Source of the DNA: DATAUD01 sp035511075
Lineage (GTDB): Bacteria > Verrucomicrobiota > Verrucomicrobiia > Limisphaerales > Palsa-1400
Direction: 5' to 3'
Assembly (NCBI GenBank): GCA_035511075.1
Contig: DATKFW010000137.1
Location: 28,749-92,748 of the forward strand
Length of the DNA: 64,000 nt
The notes beneath the pieces are model-generated. The model was not told the origin of the DNA. It searched no databases and saw only the letters and a list, made by a program, of their open reading frames with translations. The translations under genes and the position numbers were made by a program. Shown piece after piece: positions 28,877 to 37,363 of this stretch. How positions within the stretch are numbered: the first letter of the stretch is position 1; every line of letters starts with the position of its first letter.

Positions 28877-29344
28877 TCAGCGGGGCGCCTTGAAACTGGC
28901 GCGTTGCTTGCGGTTGTGGCGGAGGATGTCGCATTCCTGTTCCTGCAAAGCACGTTCCACGGTTTGGACAAAGTTTGAGCAACTCGAAGCCATGCCGCCG
29001 TGATAGGACACCGTGTCGCGCTCGGCGTAGTCGTCGGTCACGGCCAGGACTTCTCCAAACGGTTCCATGCGGGCGGTGACGCGTTCGATGATCTGGTCGG
29101 CCGTCTGGCCGACGCGGGAATAAAGGATTTCCACGGCGGGATTGGAAGGGAACGCAGTGGCCGCCGTCCGCCCCGCGCCGTCAAAGACGATGGTAATGGG
29201 AATGCCTGCGGCGTCCTGATAAAGGGTAAGGATGCGGATCAACTCCCCGCGCGCCTCGGCGGAATAGCGAGGCTTGCCGGGCGCCAATTCCGGCCAGTTA
29301 TGAAGAAGGCTGTAGCCATCCACCAATATTCGCACCAACGCCAT
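28877..29344 (-). CDS. NYN-domain RNase, YacP/Rae1-like
   Basis: This 155-residue protein has the acidic opening ILVDGYSLLHN and a second acidic motif in VTDDYAERDTV around residue 100-110, the PIN-like NYN core. IVFDGAG matches the YacP branch, whose B. subtilis member (Rae1) cuts mRNA at the ribosome. The last 20 residues are basic. It is 9 bp upstream of the VWA gene on the same strand, so probably cotranscribed. Nuclease activity is inferred from the family. Confidence 0.82.
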   Translation of the reverse strand: MALVRILVDGYSLLHNWPELAPGKPRYSAEARGELIRILTLYQDAAGIPITIVFDGAGRTAATAFPSNPAVEILYSRVGQTADQIIERVTARMEPFGEVLAVTDDYAERDTVSYHGGMASSCSNFVQTVERALQEQECDILRHNRKQRASFKAPR

Positions 29345-29419
29345 AGTCTAACAGACTAACGCGATTTTGCCGTCAACACAACGTGAATCGGATATCGGGC
29401 CTGAGTCCCGGCGAGACGC

Positions 29420-30883
29420 TCATAGGTAGGGCGCCAACAGCCGTGCCAATCCGTCCCGGAGGCGGACGGGGAAGCCGCGACGGTTGACGTCTTTCATTGT
29501 GATCTCACGGGCGTTGGCCCGCTTCGTTTCGATGAGGGCTTCAAGCCGGCTGGCTAGGTCGGCGTCGTAGCATTCCACGTTGTATTCAAAATTGAGGCGG
29601 AGACTGCGGGCGTCCCAATTGGCCGAACCCACCAAGGCCCAGCAACTGTCCACGATCATCACTTTGGAGTGGTCAAAGGGCGGTGCTGTCAGCCAGATGC
29701 GGCAGCCGTGTTCCAATATCTGCCACCACATGGCGCGTGAGGCCCACTGCACCACGGGCAGGTTGTTTTTTGACGGCAGAAGGATTTCCACCTTCACGCC
29801 GCGCATGGCCGCAAGATTCAAGGAGGAAATGATTGAGGTGTCGGGCAAGAAATAAGGCGTCATGATCCGCACCGACCGCCGCGCGAGCGACAGCGCGCCA
29901 AGGATCGTCCACTGCAGTTTTTCAAAATCCTCGTCGGGCCCGTCGGTGATGCCGCGGGCCAGAACATTTCCGGTCCCTTGAAGTTCGGGAAACCACGAGT
30001 CGCCGCGCAAAGCTTCCCGGGTCGTAAACAGCCAATCGTCCGTGAACGCCTCCTGCAAATGGGTGACGATCGGTCCGCACACGCGAAAATGAAGGTCCTG
30101 CACCGGCTGCCGGGGATGCTTCTGGAGGCAATTGCCGGCCCGGATATTGATGCCCCCGGTAAAACCAACGCGGCCATCGATCACCAGTATTTTTCGATGG
30201 GTGCGCATGTTCAGCGTCGTCGCACTCCAGGGGGCCAGCGAGGGAAGAAAGCGCGCGTGTCTTACCCCTTGCCGGCGCAAGGCGTGAAGAATGCTGGGCC
30301 ACGAATACCGGATTCCAGCCGCGTCGATCAACACCCTCACCTCCACCCCGCGCCGTACGGCGTCGCCCAGGGCCTGCGCAAATGCCAGGCCCGCATCGTC
30401 ACGGTCGAAAATGTAGGTCTCCAGCGAAATGGACACGCGGGCGGCGCCGATGGCCGCCAGCATTGCCGGGAACGCCTGGTCGCCATTGAGGAGCGGTTCG
30501 ATGTCGTTGCCCGGAAGCAGTGGTCGGTCAACCAGGACTCCCACCATGCGGGCCAGCATGTTGAGGTGTCCGCTGTGTGGAGGCAGGTGGTCGTGCAACG
30601 TCTCCGGCAGGCATTCGGTTTGAGTCGCCGTGGCGCGGTACCGTTCCATTGCCCCGCGCAGCAAGACCGCCCGGCGACGAAGGCGGTTTACGCCAAAAAT
30701 AAAATATAGCGCCGAGCCCACCAGCGGCACAAACCAAATGAACCCGACCCATGCGATGGCAGCGCGGTTGTCCCGTTTGTAAAGCACGGCATGTCCGCAC
30801 GCGATGACGGCCAGCACGAGCACCAGCCCCGCCGCTGCAAGGTGCCAGAACTTGTGCGGATCAAAATTGAGGACGATGGCCAT
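29420..30883 (-). CDS. cls: Cardiolipin synthase (phospholipase D family)
   Basis: This 487-residue membrane enzyme condenses phosphatidylglycerol into cardiolipin. Two N-terminal helices (about 10-60) with the family motif WVGFIWFVPLVGSALYFIFG are followed by two HKD active sites: HRKILVIDGRVGFTGGINI at about 235 and DHSKVMIVDSCWALVGSANW at about 405. Both H, K and D residues are present. Length and layout equal ClsA. Its neighbours (NYN downstream, a secreted protein upstream) do not indicate an operon function. Confidence 0.93.
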   Translation of the reverse strand: MAIVLNFDPHKFWHLAAAGLVLVLAVIACGHAVLYKRDNRAAIAWVGFIWFVPLVGSALYFIFGVNRLRRRAVLLRGAMERYRATATQTECLPETLHDHLPPHSGHLNMLARMVGVLVDRPLLPGNDIEPLLNGDQAFPAMLAAIGAARVSISLETYIFDRDDAGLAFAQALGDAVRRGVEVRVLIDAAGIRYSWPSILHALRRQGVRHARFLPSLAPWSATTLNMRTHRKILVIDGRVGFTGGINIRAGNCLQKHPRQPVQDLHFRVCGPIVTHLQEAFTDDWLFTTREALRGDSWFPELQGTGNVLARGITDGPDEDFEKLQWTILGALSLARRSVRIMTPYFLPDTSIISSLNLAAMRGVKVEILLPSKNNLPVVQWASRAMWWQILEHGCRIWLTAPPFDHSKVMIVDSCWALVGSANWDARSLRLNFEYNVECYDADLASRLEALIETKRANAREITMKDVNRRGFPVRLRDGLARLLAPYL

Positions 30884-30918
30884 TGGTTTGCGTGGGCCGC
30901 CAGGAGCCCAATGTCATT

Positions 30919-31476
30919 TTACTGCCCTCCGGAGGCCAGCGAATCCAGCTTGGCTTTGGCAGCCGTCAGGTATCTTCCCAAGTCATCCAGGACAAAGGAC
31001 GCCATTTGATTGCGCGCCCCAAGGACATCGCCAGACCGCATCAGGATTGTCAGCTTGTTGCCATTTGACACTTTCAGGACGGATAACCCGCTGCGCGTGC
31101 GGTAGGCCGCCTCAAAACTGTCCATCTCGTTCTGGCCGTGGGCGGTCTGCGAAACGAATTGGACGCCGCGAATCAGCCCGTCCAGTTCATCGTAGTCGAT
31201 ATAATCGACCTCCAATTGCTTGCTGGAGAGGCGCGTGTGGAGCGACACAGCATAAACCGTGTTGGAAGTTTGCAGATTGGTCAACGCTTCCACCCGGATT
31301 TCAACCGGATAATTGATCTGGTTGTTCAGCGTGCCAATCACCGTGATGCCTTTGAGCAACGGCGCGTCCGCCACCGCGTTGTAAGCTTCAAAATACGTTC
31401 GCGGTGTGTTGGTGGTGGTTTGAGCGTTGAGAGTCAACGCCCCGCCAAGAGCCAGCAAAAGAATGATGCTTTTCAT
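30919..31476 (-). CDS. Secreted protein of unknown function
   Basis: This 185-residue product starts at the ATG at 31476 with a clear signal peptide (MKSIILLLALGGALTLNA, then QTTTN). The mature part has no recognised domain. Alternating hydrophobic and polar residues (YPVEIRVEAL, LEVDYIDYDEL, KLTILMRSGD) suggest beta strands, and the end is helical. It may be exported to the periplasm. It stands between cls and the Rrf2 regulator, all on the minus strand. No function is proposed. Confidence 0.7.
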   Translation of the reverse strand: MKSIILLLALGGALTLNAQTTTNTPRTYFEAYNAVADAPLLKGITVIGTLNNQINYPVEIRVEALTNLQTSNTVYAVSLHTRLSSKQLEVDYIDYDELDGLIRGVQFVSQTAHGQNEMDSFEAAYRTRSGLSVLKVSNGNKLTILMRSGDVLGARNQMASFVLDDLGRYLTAAKAKLDSLASGGQ

Positions 31477-31537
31477 AGGTTGTCCGCGGAACAATGACGG
31501 CAACGCTTCGCAATTTAAAGGCCAATCCGCCGGGCCG

Positions 31538-31999
31538 TCAAATCGCGTAATCCAGCGCCGTGTGCGGCGCGGTCTCGAGCTGCCGCGCCCGTTCGCAGAG
31601 CTCGGCCAGCGTCACCCGTTCCATGATGTTTACCACGGCCTCGCGCACTTCCCCCATCACCGCCCGGATGGCGCAGCGCGCCTCGTCCGGGCAACTGCAA
31701 CGCTCGTAAAACCGGTCGCTCACACAACTTACCGGCGCCAGCGCGCCCTCCACATGCCGCACCACCGACGCCAATGTAATGTTTTGCGGCGGACGAGCCA
31801 GACGGTATCCGCCCGCCGCGCCGCGCCGGCTTTCCACCGCCCCGAGAGCCTTTAAATCGTTGAGAATTTGTTCCAGGAACTTCTTTGGAATGTTCTGCCG
31901 TTCCGATATGTCTTGAATGCGAACAACGTCCTCCCCATAATTTAGCGCAAGCACCAACAGCGCTCTTATGGCGTATTCGCCCCGAACCGAAAGTTTCAT
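31538..31999 (-). CDS. Rrf2-family transcriptional regulator, likely sulfur-responsive
   Basis: This 153-residue protein opens MKLSVRGEYAIRALLVLA, the standard Rrf2 winged helix, and has GGYRLARPPQNITL in the wing. Four cysteines lie close together (SCVSDRFYERCSCPDEARC, pattern C-x8-C-x-C-x5-C), which could hold an iron-sulfur cluster or sense redox, as in IscR-like members. The divergent operon is the sulfate transporter, so a role like CymR in controlling sulfur uptake is the natural inference. The ATG at 31999 is chosen because the residues further upstream do not fit the family. Confidence 0.85.
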   Translation of the reverse strand: MKLSVRGEYAIRALLVLALNYGEDVVRIQDISERQNIPKKFLEQILNDLKALGAVESRRGAAGGYRLARPPQNITLASVVRHVEGALAPVSCVSDRFYERCSCPDEARCAIRAVMGEVREAVVNIMERVTLAELCERARQLETAPHTALDYAI

Positions 32000-32036
32000 C
32001 GCCGGAATGGTAGCATTTCTACCCACATGGTCAACA

Positions 32037-32073
32037 TTATCCCAGTGAAAACCGGGAATAATCCCTATTGACA
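32037..32073. promoter_or_regulatory. Putative Rrf2 operator/promoter of the sulfate operon
   Basis: In the 107 bp between the Rrf2 gene and sbp, GGGAATAATCCC (about 32054-32065) is a short palindrome. A related ATTATCCC lies about 20 bp to its left. TTGACA (32068-32073) could be a -35 box for sbp, but the -10 is not clear. The assignment to the neighbouring regulator is by position. Confidence 0.35.
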
Positions 32074-32106
32074 TAATAGACATATCTGCTAGCCTTGTTA
32101 CCCATA

Positions 32107-33117
32107 ATGATTAGACTGGCGATTATTTGCCTGTTGTCGTCTCTCGCGCTGGCGGCTCCCAGGGCGCGGGCGGGCAGCTTCGTTTCGCTGTTGAATGTTT
32201 CCTACGATCCAACCCGCGAGTTTTACGTCGAGATCAACGCCGCCTTCGCAAAGCATTGGACGGCCACGACAGGTGGCGACGTCACCGTTCGCCAGTCGCA
32301 CGGGGGCTCGGGGAAACAGGCGCGCGCCGTCATCGACGGATTGCAGGCCGACGTCGTCACGCTGGCACTGGCCTGGGACATTGACGCCTTGCACGACAAG
32401 GCGCAGTTGCTCCCCGAAAACTGGCAACAACGGCTGCCCGACAATAGCTGTCCTTACACCTCCACAATCGTTTTCCTGGTCCGCCGCGGGAACACCAGGA
32501 AAATCAAGGGCTGGGATGATCTGGCCCAACCGGGGATCAGCGTCATCACGCCAAACCCAAAGACTTCGGGAGGCGCGCGCTGGATTTACCTGGCTGCGTA
32601 TGGTGACGCGTTGAAGAAAAACCATGGCGACGAGGCGGCAGTCCGGCGCTTCATGGAGCAACTCTATGCCAACGTGCCGGTTATGGACGAGGGCGCGCGC
32701 GGCGCCGCGACGACATTTGTGCAACATGACATCGGCGACGTGCTTGTTGGGTGGGAAAACGAGGCACTGATGATCGTCAATGGCTTCGGCCGCGGCCGCT
32801 TTGACATTGTGTATCCGCCGCGGAGCATTCTGACGGAGCCGCCGGTGGCGCTGGTGGACAAATACGTCGATGAGCACGGGACGCGGGCAGCAGCGGAAGC
32901 TTACTTGAAGTTCCTTTACACGCCCCAGGGACAGGAAATCGCGGCGCGCCATTATTTTCGGCCGCAGTTGCGGGAAGTCGCGCAACGCCACTCAGCGATT
33001 TTTCCGCCTCTGGAAACCTTCACCGTCAATGAAGTTTTCGGGAGTTGGAAACAGGCGCAGAAGATACATTTCGACGAAGGAGGGGTCTTTGACCAGATCA
33101 CCAGAAGCCGCCGTTAA
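32107..33117 (+). CDS. sbp: Sulfate/thiosulfate ABC transporter substrate-binding protein
   Basis: This periplasmic protein delivers sulfate to CysTWA. The 336-residue product has a signal peptide (about 1-22, ending ARAG), then SLLNVSYDPTREFYVEINAA, RQSHGGSGKQARAVIDGL and DVVTLALAWDIDAL, all standard for Sbp/CysP. WDDLAQPGISVITPNPKTSG is also conserved. The ATG at 32107 gives a proper signal peptide. Its 3' end overlaps the cysT start by 29 bp. It is divergent from the Rrf2 gene. Confidence 0.93.
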   Translation: MIRLAIICLLSSLALAAPRARAGSFVSLLNVSYDPTREFYVEINAAFAKHWTATTGGDVTVRQSHGGSGKQARAVIDGLQADVVTLALAWDIDALHDKAQLLPENWQQRLPDNSCPYTSTIVFLVRRGNTRKIKGWDDLAQPGISVITPNPKTSGGARWIYLAAYGDALKKNHGDEAAVRRFMEQLYANVPVMDEGARGAATTFVQHDIGDVLVGWENEALMIVNGFGRGRFDIVYPPRSILTEPPVALVDKYVDEHGTRAAAEAYLKFLYTPQGQEIAARHYFRPQLREVAQRHSAIFPPLETFTVNEVFGSWKQAQKIHFDEGGVFDQITRSRR

Positions 33118-33940
33118 GGTTTCGCCCCCCTCCAACCCCCTCCCAGGGTTGAACCTGACCCTGGGAATAACCGTGGTCTACTTGACGCTGATCGTTCTGG
33201 TGCCGATTGGGGCGCTGGGGCTCAGGGCGTTGCGCCTCCCCTTCAGCGAACTTTGGGAATTGGCCACCAATGAGCGCGCCATCTCGGCCTATGAATTGAG
33301 CCTTGCCGCCTCGCTCATCGCGGCCCTCATCAATGCCCTCTTCGGCACTCTGCTGGCGTGGGTTCTGGTCCGCCACCGATTCCCCGGACGGCGCCTGCTG
33401 GACGGCTTGATCGATTTTCCGTTCGCCCTGCCCACAGCGGTGGCGGGCCTGACACTGGCCAATTTGTTTTCCGATCACGGCTGGCTGGGGCGCTTCCTGG
33501 TGCCCATGGGAATCAAAGGCGCCTTCTCCCGGCTAGGGGTCGTGATCGCTTTGACCTTTGTCGGTTTGCCCTTTTCAGTGCGCACAGTGCAGCCGGTGAT
33601 CGAGTCGCTGGACATGGCCGTCGAGGAGGCCGCCGCCTGTCTCGGGGCGAGCCGGTTTTGGACCGTGGCCAGCATCACGCTGCCGACCCTATTGCCGACG
33701 GTGCTGACCGGCTTTGGACTCTCCTTTGCGCGCGCCCTCGGCGAGTACGGATCGATTGCGTTTATCTCCGGCAATCTTCCGCGAACCGAGATCGCGCCGA
33801 CACTCATTGTCATGCGCCTGGATCAATATGATTACACCGGCGCGATTGCAGTCGCGCTGGTGTTGATGCTCTTTTCCTTCGGTCTGCTGCTGACGCTCAA
33901 CTGGCTGCACGCGTGGTCCTCGAAATTCCAGGAACCATGA
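33089..33940 (+). CDS. cysT: Sulfate ABC transporter permease CysT
   Basis: This membrane subunit has 283 residues and about six hydrophobic segments. The EAA loop is EEAAACLGASRFWTVASITLPTLLP. The start is the TTG at 33089, supported by AAGGAGG at 33077-33083, five bases upstream; an ATG at 33029 lies far inside sbp and lacks this site. The stop overlaps cysW by 4 bp (ATGA). YGSIAFISGNLPRTEIAP near the end is typical of CysT. Confidence 0.93.
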   Translation: MTRSPEAAVKVSPPSNPLPGLNLTLGITVVYLTLIVLVPIGALGLRALRLPFSELWELATNERAISAYELSLAASLIAALINALFGTLLAWVLVRHRFPGRRLLDGLIDFPFALPTAVAGLTLANLFSDHGWLGRFLVPMGIKGAFSRLGVVIALTFVGLPFSVRTVQPVIESLDMAVEEAAACLGASRFWTVASITLPTLLPTVLTGFGLSFARALGEYGSIAFISGNLPRTEIAPTLIVMRLDQYDYTGAIAVALVLMLFSFGLLLTLNWLHAWSSKFQEP

Positions 33941-34797
33941 ACATACCCTCCGGATTCAAGTCAGGTGCGCGCGCGGAACCGAAACCGATGCAAGGGTCGT
34001 CGGTGGTAAAATGGTCCCTGATTTTGGCGGCGGTTCTCTTCTCGATCGTGTTCCTGCTGCTGCCGCTGATCAATGTCTTCGCGCAAGCCTTTGCCTACGG
34101 GTGGAATGTTTACTGGGCGGCGTTGAAGGATCCGGACACCGCCTCGGCCGTGCGTTTGACACTGATCGTGGCGGCGATCAGCGTTCCCTTAAACGCCGTT
34201 TTCGGCCTGGCGGCCTCCTGGGCCATTGCGAAATTCGAGTTTCGGGGAAAAACGCTCTTGTTGACTCTGATCGACCTGCCTTTTTCAATTTCCCCCGTTG
34301 TGGCCGGACTACTGTTCGTGCTGCTCTTTGGGGCCGGCGGCTTGTTGGGCCCGTGGCTGGAGGCCCATCACGTGCAAATTATTTTTGCCTTGCCGGGAAT
34401 GGTGCTGGCGACGATTTTCGTGACGTTCCCCTACGTGGCCCGTGAACTGATCCCGGTCATGCGCCAGCAGGGCCGCGAACAGGAGGAGGCGGCGCTGACC
34501 CTGGGCGCCGGCGGATGGAAGACGTTCTGGCTGGTGACGCTGCCGTCGGTCAAATGGGGATTGTTCTACGGCATCATCTTGTGCAACGCCCGCGCCATGG
34601 GTGAATACGGCGCCGTCTGGGTCGTCTCCGGCCACGTGGCCGGGGAAACCGACACCTTGCCATTGCGCGTCGAGAAGTTGTATAACGAATTTGATCCGGC
34701 TGCGCCCTTCGCGGTGGCGACGCTGCTGGCTTTGCTCGCGCTGGCGACCATGGCGTTGAAAGCGTTTTTAGACTGGAAAAGCCGCGATGAATCCTGA
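33937..34797 (+). CDS. cysW: Sulfate ABC transporter permease CysW
   Basis: This second membrane subunit has 286 residues. It contains about six hydrophobic segments, the EAA loop EEAALTLGAGGWKTFWLVTLPSVKWG and the CysW phrase MGEYGAVWVVSGHVAGETDT. The ATG at 33937 overlaps the cysT stop and is chosen over an in-frame start at 33913. It pairs with CysT to form the channel. It ends 18 bp before cysA. Confidence 0.93.
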   Translation: MNIPSGFKSGARAEPKPMQGSSVVKWSLILAAVLFSIVFLLLPLINVFAQAFAYGWNVYWAALKDPDTASAVRLTLIVAAISVPLNAVFGLAASWAIAKFEFRGKTLLLTLIDLPFSISPVVAGLLFVLLFGAGGLLGPWLEAHHVQIIFALPGMVLATIFVTFPYVARELIPVMRQQGREQEEAALTLGAGGWKTFWLVTLPSVKWGLFYGIILCNARAMGEYGAVWVVSGHVAGETDTLPLRVEKLYNEFDPAAPFAVATLLALLALATMALKAFLDWKSRDES

Positions 34798-34815
34798 GCC
34801 AATCCTCCTTGCACC

Positions 34816-35925
34816 TTGAGCATTGAATTAAAAAGCGTCACCAAACACTACGGCCGCGTCAGCGCGCTGGCCGATATCAGCTTTAGCGTGACAGACGGCG
34901 AATTGGTCGCGCTTCTGGGCCCCAGCGGCAGCGGCAAAACCACCGTGCTGCGGCTCATCGCCGGTTTGGAGACGCCCGAGAGCGGCGGCATCTTCATCCG
35001 CGGCGCCCAAGTCAACGATGTGCCCGTGCGCCGGCGCAATATCGGCTTTGTCTTCCAAAACTACGCCCTGTTCCGCAATATGAACATCGCCAGGAACATC
35101 GCCTTCGGTTTGAAGATCAAGAAATGGCGGCCGGAGCAAATCCACGCGCGCGTCGAGGAACTTGCCGGGTTGCTGGAATTGCATGGCTTGCTCGATCGTT
35201 ACCCGCACCAACTTTCCGGCGGTCAGCGCCAGCGCGTCGCCATCGCCCGCGCTCTGGCTCCAAAGCCCGACGTCCTCTTGCTCGACGAGCCTTTTGCGGC
35301 TGTGGACGCCCAAATCCGCCAGGAATTGCGCCAATGGCTGGTGCGCCTCCATCACGACATCCGGTTGACCACCATCTTCGTCACTCACGACCAGGAGGAA
35401 GCAATGGAGGTGTCGGACCGGATTGTGGTTTTCTCTCAGGGCCATCTCGAACAAGTCGGCACACCGCAGGAAGTTTACGAAAGGCCGCGCAACGAATTTG
35501 TCGCGCGCTTTGTCGGCGTGCTCAACGTTGTGGAATTGGAAGTCCGCCACGGTGTGGCCCGATGCCAGGAGCTGGAATTCCCTGCCCACGGCTTGGTTGA
35601 CGGCCAGAAAATGCGGATCGGCTTTCGGCCTTACAACGTGCAAGTCTCGCCCGATCCTTCCCTCTGCCGCCATCGCGGAGTATTGCGCAAGACGTATTTT
35701 CTGGGCGTGATGCTGCGACTGGAAATCGAATTGCCCAGCGGTTTGGTCATCCGTTCGCGCATCAGCAAGGAGGAATACGCCCGTCTGGGGTTGAAAGATG
35801 ACCACGAAGTCTCCTTCCAAATCCGCACCTACCGCATTCTTTCCAAGGAGGGCGACCCGCTCGGCAACGAAGTCGCCACCACGCACACCCACAAGCCCAT
35901 GCCGCATTTGGGCGAAGGAATTTGA
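34816..35925 (+). CDS. cysA: Sulfate ABC transporter ATP-binding protein
   Basis: This ATPase of the sulfate transporter has 369 residues. The N-terminal ATPase domain has Walker A GPSGSGKT, signature LSGGQRQRVAIARAL, Walker B VLLLDEPFAAVD and the switch H in VTHDQEEAMEV. The C-terminal regulatory part (about 240-355) resembles the TOBE-like domain of CysA. The start is a TTG, as an ATG is not available near the beginning of the family alignment. It closes the sbp-cysT-cysW-cysA operon. Confidence 0.93.
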   Translation: MSIELKSVTKHYGRVSALADISFSVTDGELVALLGPSGSGKTTVLRLIAGLETPESGGIFIRGAQVNDVPVRRRNIGFVFQNYALFRNMNIARNIAFGLKIKKWRPEQIHARVEELAGLLELHGLLDRYPHQLSGGQRQRVAIARALAPKPDVLLLDEPFAAVDAQIRQELRQWLVRLHHDIRLTTIFVTHDQEEAMEVSDRIVVFSQGHLEQVGTPQEVYERPRNEFVARFVGVLNVVELEVRHGVARCQELEFPAHGLVDGQKMRIGFRPYNVQVSPDPSLCRHRGVLRKTYFLGVMLRLEIELPSGLVIRSRISKEEYARLGLKDDHEVSFQIRTYRILSKEGDPLGNEVATTHTHKPMPHLGEGI

Positions 35926-35995
35926 ATCACTTCCCGACATGCTCAGTTCAAGAGTCCCCAAAGCGGGCATCTCGTATACTTTCGGGGGCTTTCTC

Positions 35996-36068
35996 ACCAC
36001 GGATTTCGTGGATAAGAAACGTTTGTTTTCCCATCCTTTTATCCGTGTAATCCGAGTAATCCGTGGTT
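35996..36068. repeat. Inverted repeat of CCACGGAT-type units
   Basis: The arm at 35996-36016 (ACCACGGATTTCGTGGATAA) is matched in reverse by 36036-36068, in which a unit close to ATCCGTG/ATCCGAG is repeated three times. It lies in the 255-bp gap between cysA and the eboD-like gene, which otherwise shows nothing recognisable. It is a different wording from the CACGAAGG element at 14223. Confidence 0.5.
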
Positions 36069-36181
36069 GTATCTCTTCGACTGTGCGTTTCCGTGCCGCG
36101 CGTTCGCGCGAAAACGCCCGTTTCAAGTGAATGACTAAATAAAACTCCAAATCAAACCGTCTAACACCGATAGTGGTAAAG

Positions 36182-37363
36182 ATGCCAAGTATTGTCCGCA
36201 CCTTTAGCGTCCAGTTCGAACACCGCGTTCATTTTACGCGCGGCGTCTTTAACCCATCCAACTCCCTCCTCCAAACGATCCTGTCCGACCCGCCGCGTAT
36301 CCCCAAGGTTCTCGTCGTGCTGGACGAATCCCTCGCGTCGGCGTGGCCCGAATTGGCGCGGTTGATCGAAAACCATTTCGCCGCCCTTCGCGACCAGTTG
36401 AATCTGGTTTGTCCGCCCTTTATCCTGGAAGGCGGCGAACGCTGCAAAACCTCCTATTTTCACGTCTCCGAAATCCATTCACAGATCGAGCGCTTCCACA
36501 TCGACCGCCATTCCTACGTGCTGGCCGTGGGTGGCGGCGCGTTGCTCGATGTCGCCGGACTGGCCGCCGCAACCGCCCATCGCGGCGTTCGCCACGTGCG
36601 CATTCCCACCACCGTCCTGGGCCAGAACGACTCCGGCGTTGGCGTCAAGAATGGAATCAATGCCTTCGGCAAAAAGAATTTCATCGGCACGTTCGCGCCG
36701 CCGTTCGCTGTGATCAACGATTCGGATTTTCTGGCCACTCTTTCGGACCGCGACAAGCGGGCCGGCTACGCCGAGGCGGTCAAGGTCGCTCTCATTCGCG
36801 ATCGTTCCTACTTTGAAAGCCTGGAACAGGACGCCCCTCTGCTGGCGCGTTTCGAGCCGGCCGCCATGCAGCGCATGATCCATCGCAGCGCCGAACTCCA
36901 CGTCCAGCACATCGCCTCGGGCGGCGATCCGTTCGAGTTTGGCTCGGCCCGCCCGCTGGATTTCGGCCACTGGGCCGCGCACAAGATCGAACAACTCTCT
37001 GATTTTCACATCCGGCACGGAGAGGCCGTCGCCATCGGCATGGCGATCGACCTGGTTTATTCGCGGAATATTTCTTTGCTCGACGCCGCTTCGGCCGAGC
37101 GGATATTGCGATTGCTGGAGGCGCTCGGCTTCGAATTATTCTCCAACGAGTTGCTGCATCTGGACGGCCAGCAGCAGCCGATGGTGCTCCACGGCCTGGA
37201 GGAGTTTCGCGAACATCTCGGCGGCGAACTGACCCTGACCATGCTCCAGGGCATCGGCCGCGGCGTCGAAATCCACGACGTCGCCCTGCCTCGAATGCTC
37301 GATGCGATTTCGGAATTGCGCCAACGCCAGCGCCGGGCGCAGAATATCGCGCAGGCGTGCTGA
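36182..37363 (+). CDS. eboD: EboD-like sugar-phosphate cyclase (3-dehydroquinate synthase family)
   Basis: This 393-residue protein has the 3-dehydroquinate synthase fold: NAD-binding AVGGGALLDVAGLAAATAHR, a catalytic segment IPTTVLGQNDSGVGVKNGIN, the metal Glu in RAGYAEAVKVALI and the metal His residues in DFGHWAAHKIE and RHGEAVAIGMA. AroB would read SSVGGKTAVN where this has SGVGVKNGIN; the latter is the wording I know from EboD proteins of the Ebo cluster. An EboF-like gene overlaps it by 7 bp, which supports the assignment. The usual eboA, B, C and E are absent. Its role in making an unknown product is inferred. A GTG at 36173 is an alternative start. Confidence 0.75.
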   Translation: MPSIVRTFSVQFEHRVHFTRGVFNPSNSLLQTILSDPPRIPKVLVVLDESLASAWPELARLIENHFAALRDQLNLVCPPFILEGGERCKTSYFHVSEIHSQIERFHIDRHSYVLAVGGGALLDVAGLAAATAHRGVRHVRIPTTVLGQNDSGVGVKNGINAFGKKNFIGTFAPPFAVINDSDFLATLSDRDKRAGYAEAVKVALIRDRSYFESLEQDAPLLARFEPAAMQRMIHRSAELHVQHIASGGDPFEFGSARPLDFGHWAAHKIEQLSDFHIRHGEAVAIGMAIDLVYSRNISLLDAASAERILRLLEALGFELFSNELLHLDGQQQPMVLHGLEEFREHLGGELTLTMLQGIGRGVEIHDVALPRMLDAISELRQRQRRAQNIAQAC

